Assembly (NCBI GenBank): GCA_024336345.1
Contig: JANFOG010000006.1
Span: 2,724,433-2,788,432, forward strand
Source of the DNA: Mariannaea sp. PMI_226
Lineage: Eukaryota; Ascomycota; Sordariomycetes; Hypocreales; Nectriaceae
Reading direction: 5' to 3'
DNA length: 64,000 nt
The notes under the pieces are model-generated. The model saw only the letters and a list, made by a program, of their open reading frames with translations. It did no database searches and was not told the DNA's origin. The translations under genes were made by a program, and so were the position numbers. Within the stretch, counting starts at the first letter, position 1; each line of letters begins with the position of its first letter. Of the stretch, positions 57,991-64,000 are shown piece after piece.

Positions 57991-59302
57991 TTGTCCAGTC
58001 GATTATGGGCTTATATTAGCTAATTGATTGGTTTTATAGTGAGGGTTGCAATAATTTATATAGCCATTTGCTTATCTTCCTATTTGTTAGTTACATTCAA
58101 TTGTTTCTTACCTTCTGGGACCTTCTGGAATGGTTTATCCTTCTTGGGCTCAGGGCAATTATGAGCTATATGGTTGGGCTTGCCGTAGTTATAGCATTTG
58201 AATTTCGATTTATTGCATTTCTAGGTTGCTCTAAGTTCCATAGGTCCTAAGTCTGTTCCATAGGAGGTGTTAATTTATCGTCTGGCTCTTTGGTTGGCGT
58301 TATATTGTAGTTAGTTATAATGGTTCCCTTTCTTTTAATAATTATTTTGGGGGTTCCCACAGTATTATTGTTATCTCCACGAATGTTGCTAATCATCGAT
58401 TTTAATGGCTATATTAATATACTTTGTTAAGATGTTTGGTCGTTCTTCTTTATATAATTCTTCCTAAACTTCTTTCTTAAGTCTATTGAAGAAGAAGGAC
58501 ATAAGTGTATCCTGTCCCCAATTGTGCAGCTTGATTGCTAGTTGGTTATATAAGATTCTATAGTCTGAGGCTGATCTAGTTTGCTTAATCTTCTTAATCT
58601 TCTCTTCCACTTTTGACTTTTCATCCACTATTCCGAATGTTTGCTTAAGCATTTCCGCAAAATTCAAAAACTTCTAGTATATATACTATACTTATTTGGA
58701 GTGTTTGTCACTTCCTTGGTTATATTCTTATATAAAGGGTGTAGCCCAAATGGCAAGGTTGCCGCCAAATAGCTTAACTATATATTTAATTTTAGTGTTT
58801 TCATATTGGAATATTGCTAAGTAGAAGGTAAAGTGGTCCTCATATTAAATAATAAATATCTAAAGTTTCTTAGGATCCCTATAGAACTTCTTGGGGGGTG
58901 CTAATTTGAGGATTTCTCCTAATTCCTTGCCCTAGATAGTGTTGAAATAAGCTATATTGAGTTAATCCTTGATTATAGTGGTGTTCTCAGTTTTTTTTTC
59001 TCTAATGGTGTTAATAAGGCCTTATAAATCGCTAAGTTCTTTATTAAATATATTGGCCCTTTTGTTCTCCTTCTTATTATCTTCTTTTCCATTATTGATT
59101 ATAATATTAATCCATTCATTAAGTTTATTAATTATTTTCTTAAGGCGAGCGGTCCTATTATTAAATTTGATTGCTATTTCCTCATTGGAGAAAATGATGC
59201 CCTGGGGGTTGTCCTCAGAGGTGTCTATAGGCAAGACAGTAGAAATTAGAGCAATAGATTGTCATCCGCTGGAGGAGCTAGATGAAGCTGGGGGTGCTAT
59301 TA
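57990..59302 (-). pseudogene. gag: Element 2 gag remnant
   Basis: It is collinear with element 1 gag. The capsid-like piece 58667-58464 (Q-L-A-I-K-L-H-N-W-G-Q-D-T-L-M-S-F-F-F) and the leader piece 59234-59022 remain open. The start codon position reads ATA instead of ATG (near 59300). Non-functional. Confidence 0.8.
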
Positions 59303-59362
59303 TAGTGGTAGTTAATATTGCTTAAAGTAGCGGGTCGGTCGTCTGAACAAGAGCTTTCAATG

Positions 59363-59763
59363 TATAACGGTCTGATTGGTTCCTAAGGGATAAATCAGAT
59401 CATAATAGGTTTATATTAGCAAAATGATTAGGGCGTTATTTTAAGTAGTAGCGGAAATATCACTTTAGGATATTATATTTAATAATGTATAAATAGATTG
59501 TGGTAATCAAGTTATATTAAAAGCTAAATAGCTAAGTAGACTATCTAATGGTAATGATTGTAGTTTATATACTAGTTACTATTGTGATATTATATAGAGT
59601 CGAATAGTGCCTATTTGACTTATATATCAATCTATGTTAAACTATCTATATTTAATATATATTGGGTGCTTTATCTTATTGGTCTAGAGAAAGTGTGGGG
59701 GTGGGGCATTCTGCCCGTCCTGACCGCCTAAGTCAGCCCAACATGGTGGCATGGGTCGTGACA
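59363..59763 (-). repeat. 5' LTR of element 2 (right on + strand)
   Basis: This 401-bp LTR begins TATAAC and ends GTGACA. It pairs with 51286-51686, with numerous transition differences in both halves. Confidence 0.9.
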
Positions 59764-62477
59764 CTAAGGCCTTATTTATTTAAACTTGCCTTAAAGGCAC
59801 TATAATAATATAGTTCAAACCCATTATATATAACTATTTAAAATATAAAGACAATAAAACATTATAAGACCAAATTACCATTAATATCTTTACCAATTGG
59901 GAAAACTTTAAAGAAGCCTTAAAGGATATATTTAGATTAGTTAATAAAGAAAGACAAGCTACTATATAAATCTATAAGATTAGATAAATCCAATTAGCCG
60001 CAGAATATACTATTACCTTCCAATAGATTGCTAGTAAGCTTGAATGGGATGATGATATTCTTATTAAAATCTTTTATAAAGGATTAAAAGATTTAATTAA
60101 AGATAAGATTTATAAAACCAATAGACCTAACACTCTTATAGAATTTATTATTATAACTATTAAGATTGATAAATATAAGTATAAAAGACATAAGGAGAAA
60201 GCTGAAGAAAAGAGGAAGGGTAGATATATAGACTATAACCTATATTACCTTAGGTATGGTTAAGGGCGTTAAAATAACCAATGTGGCTAGTGACCTGCCA
60301 ATAGGAACACCTCTTATAGATCTTATATAGGATCTATAGAATTAGATAATATGTAAAAGGATATAATAAAGGTTAGATATTATAATTATGGCAAGTATGG
60401 ATATATGGCCTACATTTGCCTAGAGCTAAAGAAAGATAAGAAGTTCCAAAAGGTTTTAGAAGATAAGAAAATTCTAAATGCTATTTATAAACAATATAAT
60501 ATATAAATGATTGCTATATTCATAAAGGATAAGGACCCCTAAGAAATATAATAAGCTATAGAAAGGATTGTTTAATAGATTAAATTAGAATATGATCCTA
60601 ATTTTAGAAAGTAATTTAGAGTAAAGCTACTTAAGAGAATAGTGCTTAATATAACTAAGAATATATATATACAAAAGGGTATTAATCTTAAAACCCTTAT
60701 ATTAGTAAAAACAAGCTATATTTAATAAGCAATATAAGCACTAAATATAGGAAAAATGCAATCTAAGAAATAGACTTCTATACTAAAACTAAATAAAGAT
60801 AAACAATCATCTAATAAGAATTTAAAAATCTTTATAAATATTAGCCAATATTATAATAAAAATAAAGAAAAAACAAGCCTTTTACCAATAGATAAAGAAT
60901 TAATTAATAGAGTGCAAAATATAAAGCTTAAAAAAAGGTTTAGACTTATTTAGTCATACCTTATTAAATAAGAAGCCTAAAGAGCCATAGAGCTTAATAT
61001 TTACAATTAGCACTTTAAAGAAGATCTAGAAGATATTATTAAAGAAGAATACAAATAGCAAATTAAGCCATTAATATGGGTTATAAAGAGCTTTATAAAA
61101 GAACCAGTAGAAATCCCCACTAAAGCCCCAATAATCCACTAGCTAAAAATATACACCTAAATCCAATAAGGACAAAATACCTTAAGACTAAAGTTCTATA
61201 TTTATAGCATTATATATAAAGAAGTAAAGAAACTTAGGAAATAGTAGTATTGCCCTATCTTAGGAGATAACCCAATTCTATTATAAAACCATAAGAAATA
61301 TTAATTCTTATTATAGTCTTTTGCTTTAATATTTCATATACCTAATACCAAAAGGAAAAGGTATATAATAATTACTACCCTATATAACTATCTAACAACC
61401 TAATTTGAAAATAGTATCCATATTAGAACTTCCAATATAAAAAAGCCATATTGTAAAATAACAATCTTAAGATAATCTACTTAAAAGAATTAGATTATGA
61501 CTTCCTATATAAATATATAAACCAAAGAAGAAAAGCAATTAATTACAATAAATACAAATATATTAAATATAAATAAGAAAAGCTTAATAATTATAATTGC
61601 ACAATAAGATAAAAAAGCTCAAGACTCTCTAAAAAATAGAAAAAATGGCTAGAAGAAATTTAATATAAGCTAGAAGAGATGCTTTATATTGAATATTTAG
61701 GAAAAGCCAAATGCTAACTATAGAAGAGCAACAGCCCCAGCGAATGCCTATAGAAGAATTAACAAAAGCTCTAAATAATATAAATAAGTCCAATATAGAA
61801 GAACAACTTCTTAAAATAATATTAGAGGTTAGAATTAAGGGCAAATAAATATATATAATAATAAATAGTAAAGTAAGATAAATATTATTAACCTATAGAT
61901 TATTAATTATCTCTAGCTATTATAGAAAGATAAATTGCTACTTTATATAATATAGAATGCTAATAAAGCCAAATTTAATTATAAAAAAAAAATAATTTAA
62001 TAAACTAATCATTTACTAACCTTTATTTATAATAAAGAATAGAAAATATCCTTTAATATTATACCCCTTAAGAAGCATAATATAATCTTTAGTTACCCAT
62101 AATTATACTAATATAACTCATTAATTAATTAGCATATTGGCTAGATATAAGCCTTTTAAAATAATATAGTTAATAATTAAAAAGATTTATAAAAAGAATT
62201 AAGATCTTAGGGTATTATTAATAAAGAAATAATAAGCCTAGCTAAGGAATATATAAAAAAATATATAAATAATATAAAGCCATACCTCCAGCCATCTAAA
62301 GGAACACAATATAAACAAACAAATAGACTAAAGAAAAAAATCTAGCAAACTATTGCCATTATAAAAAAGCACTTTATATAGATGGATAAGGACCTCGAGA
62401 AGCAAGAAAAGATCCTAGCAGAAGACAGGCTCAAAAACATACTAAATAAGTACTAAATCTACAAATCACTCTTTAGA
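59764..62477 (+). mobile_element. Family B chromovirus copy 2, 3'-truncated (gag to early pol)
   Basis: The + strand shows gag text (T-N-W-E-N-F-K-E-A-L-K-D-I-F; A-S-K-L-E-W-D-D-D-I-L-I-K-I-F-Y-K-G-L-K), a degenerate knuckle (Y-Y-N-Y-G-K-Y-G-Y-M-A, normally CxxCxxxGH), then a region matching copy 1 (60895-62477 against 1362-2135 plus 10563-11390). Stops are frequent but it is less damaged than copy 1. Similarity ends abruptly at 62477, before the RT domain, and different DNA follows. Its left edge is the right LTR of element 2. Confidence 0.75.
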
Positions 62478-62725
62478 GTTAGGGTTTGGATTGGGGTTAG
62501 TATTACTATATAAAGCTTATTTGCTCTAGTGTTTTAACTTTCTATCTTACATTATAATAATCTCAGAAATAGATAGAATCCAGAAGATAAGAAATAATAT
62601 ATAAAGAAGGAAATATAAAGGAAATAAAGAAAGGGAAAAAGGAGTGTAAATTCTTTAGAAAAATAGAAAAGCTTATAAGGTTAGTTTCTTATATAGAAAA
62701 AAGGTCCTAATTTATATAACTAAAA
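62478..62725. repeat. AT-rich repeat DNA after the family B breakpoint
   Basis: This starts with a G/T-rich run resembling degenerate telomere units (ttagggtttggattggggttag), then AT/AG-rich sequence without frames. Confidence 0.4.
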
Positions 62726-63028
62726 AAGCCCTGCAAAAAAGAGGTTTTATAAAGGCAAGGGCTTTTCTGGTTATAAAAGAAGGTCCATTTAGCTAGTAAG
62801 AAATAAACATAAAAGCTAGTTTTCTTTATAGTAAAGGGATTTAAATCTAGATTTAAAATAGCTCTGCAAAAAAGGGGTTTTAAAAAGACAAGAGCTATTA
62901 AAATATAGAAAAAAATCCATTTTAATAAAAGAAATAGCTATAATAGTAAGCTTTCTCTATAATAAAAGGTCCTATAACTAGCTTTAAAATAGCCCCGCAA
63001 AAAAGAGGTTTTATAAAGGCAGGGGCTA
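62726..63028. repeat. Three tandem ~132-bp units with covarying hairpins
   Basis: Each unit holds a hairpin with a 7-bp stem around a loop of the type gcaaaaaagaggttttataaaggc. Stems are AAGCCCT/AGGGCTT (62726-62764), TAGCTCT/AGAGCTA (62859-62897) and TAGCCCC/GGGGCTA (62990-63028). Spacing is 133 and 131 bp, and each copy has a nearby ccatttt/ggtcc word. Pairing is kept in all three despite changes at three stem positions. Confidence 0.65.
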
Positions 63029-63119
63029 TATAAATATAGAAAGAGGACCATTTTAGAAAGAGATAACTATAGTTAGAATAGCTTCTATTTCCTAAAGAGG
63101 TAAATAGAGAAGTAAAAGG

Positions 63120-63510
63120 GGGCTGCAGTAGTTGGTCCATTTGGCTTAGGAAGTAGTTATATTCCAGGCCAGCCCGGGCAGCTATATATATAACAGCCCG
63201 GGCAGGTATAGGAAAATGAGCTATATCCAGCAGCCTAGGGAAGCAGCTATATTCATGACGGAAAAGGCAGCTATGTCCGACAGAGCGGCTATGTTCGTAA
63301 TGAACAGACCGGGAAAACAGCGGCTATTTTCACAACGAAAATGCAGCTATATTCCTCGGAGGTTGGGGCAGCTATAGCTTCTATCCAACCAGAAGGGAAG
63401 GAAACCGGGGACGTTAGTCAGCGGCAGCAATAGCTATATCCAGTCAGGGGGACTAGAAACCAGGGGCAGCAGCTACTATAGCTAGCAGTTGTAGCTAAAT
63501 TGGGTGGCTT
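63120..63510. repeat. Field of GCAGCTATATTC-type short repeats
   Basis: Variants of (g)cagctatatcc, cagctatattc, gcggctatgttc and gcggctattttc recur about nine times at irregular spacing of 20-60 bp in an otherwise GC-richer patch. gcccgggca occurs twice (63171 and 63196). No coding frame is supported. Confidence 0.6.
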
Positions 63511-63777
63511 GGAAAAAAGGGGGAAAGGTGGGCCTAATTTCCAAAGCAGGGGTATAGGGTAGCTAGGATATCTATATGAAAGAAAGTCTCTAGCAGGCCC
63601 AAAAGGCAGGAGAAAAAATAGGAAAAAGATCCTAAATATGTTCTTAAAAAGCTCTATAGGAATATTCCAAAAGGGAATAAAATAGAGAAAAAGATCCTAT
63701 AGAAAATAGGAAAAAGCTCTTAAAAAGAGAAAGCTAGTAAACCAGATTGTGGGAAAGCTAGCCAAAGTGAGACTCTC

Positions 63778-63913
63778 AGACTGACCCTTAGACCAACCTA
63801 AAGACCGACCCTTAGACTGACCCTAAGACCAACCCTATGTCTGACCCAAAGACCCAAAGACCGACCCAAAGACCGACGCAAAGCCTGACCCTAAGTGTGA
63901 CCCTAAGTCACCC
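63778..63913. repeat. 12-bp minisatellite, consensus AGACYGACCCTA
   Basis: About eleven imperfect copies of a 12-mer (agactgaccctt, agaccgaccctt, agactgacccta, agaccgacccaa and others) run head to tail, with one copy shortened to gacccaaa. The flanks to 64000 hold no gene. Confidence 0.8.
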
Positions 63914-64000
63914 TTGGGAAAAGGTAGGGAAACAGTAGGGAAACTAGCTGTGATGACTTGAACCTCTTTGCTTCAAAGAGGATACCCCTGTCCAAGTCAA

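Larger units (their letters stand above)
51286..59763 (-). mobile_element. Family A chromovirus element 2, full length, RIP-degraded
   Basis: This is an 8478-bp second copy collinear with element 1, on the same - strand, with 401-bp LTRs at both ends (51286-51686 and 59363-59763). Internal text matches element 1 nearly throughout but with many more C-to-T and G-to-A changes, so no ORF longer than about 85 codons survives. The LTRs share 213 bp with those of element 1 and differ in the rest. The 5 bp on either side (AAGTA left, CTAAG right) do not match, so no target duplication is recognisable. To the right it abuts family B gag text. Confidence 0.9.

Noticed and set aside
62726..63913. CRISPR-like array from repeated units near the right end
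   Set aside because: Units are diverged tandem DNA in a eukaryotic setting, without constant repeats, unique spacers or cas genes.

Overview
The window looks like a chromosome segment of a filamentous ascomycete (Pezizomycotina). The evidence is: genes with 50-75 nt introns using GTATGT/GTAAGT-type donors and CTAAC-like branch sites; very AT-rich, TpA-dense blocks in which retroelement reading frames are peppered with TAA/TAG stops, as repeat-induced point mutation (RIP) would leave; a Tad-like LINE; an alternative oxidase; a highly reducing PKS remnant; a Zn2Cys6 regulator; and an NLR-like protein with an N-terminal nucleoside-phosphorylase domain. The species cannot be named from the sequence alone. 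No rRNA, tRNA or CRISPR array was found.

Layout. 1-16300 is a RIP-degraded repeat block. A Ty3/gypsy chromovirus copy (family B, + strand, 1362-2135 plus 10563-14265) is split by a second chromovirus (family A, element 1, 2136-10562, - strand) with two 383-bp LTRs and a perfect AAATC target duplication. 16300-19600 is mixed debris: a hairpin element, a truncated FAD-oxidoreductase fragment, a decayed LTR and unrecognised fragments. An intact three-exon alternative oxidase lies at 19623-20855. A GC-rich, much less mutated Tad-like LINE (about 21595-28268, - strand) follows, set in a RIP-degraded AT island. From 28640 to 49223 is the gene-bearing part: an SDR (-), a secreted M43-type metalloprotease (-), a truncated and frameshifted PKS tail (-), an open exon-like glycine-zipper ORF (+), a hAT transposase remnant (-), a six-exon Zn2Cys6 regulator (+) and, convergent with it, a PNP/NB-ARC/TPR receptor (-). 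51286-59763 is a second, more degraded family A chromovirus (element 2, 401-bp LTRs), followed by a 3'-truncated family B copy (59764-62477) and a repeat-rich end with covarying hairpins, an AGCTAT-type repeat field and a 12-bp minisatellite.

The host genes do not form an obvious pathway: respiration (AOX), a redox enzyme, secreted proteolysis, a dead polyketide gene, one regulator and one immune-type receptor lie between repeat blocks.

The observation I rate highest is that both family A chromoviruses and the unrelated LINE carry, just downstream of pol and on the opposite strand, a spliced ORF for a small protein with a Cys-rich module followed by a helical or coiled-coil tail, in tail-to-tail orientation with pol. 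A second notable point is that the family A LTRs keep a constant 213-bp R/U5 half while their U3 halves differ completely.
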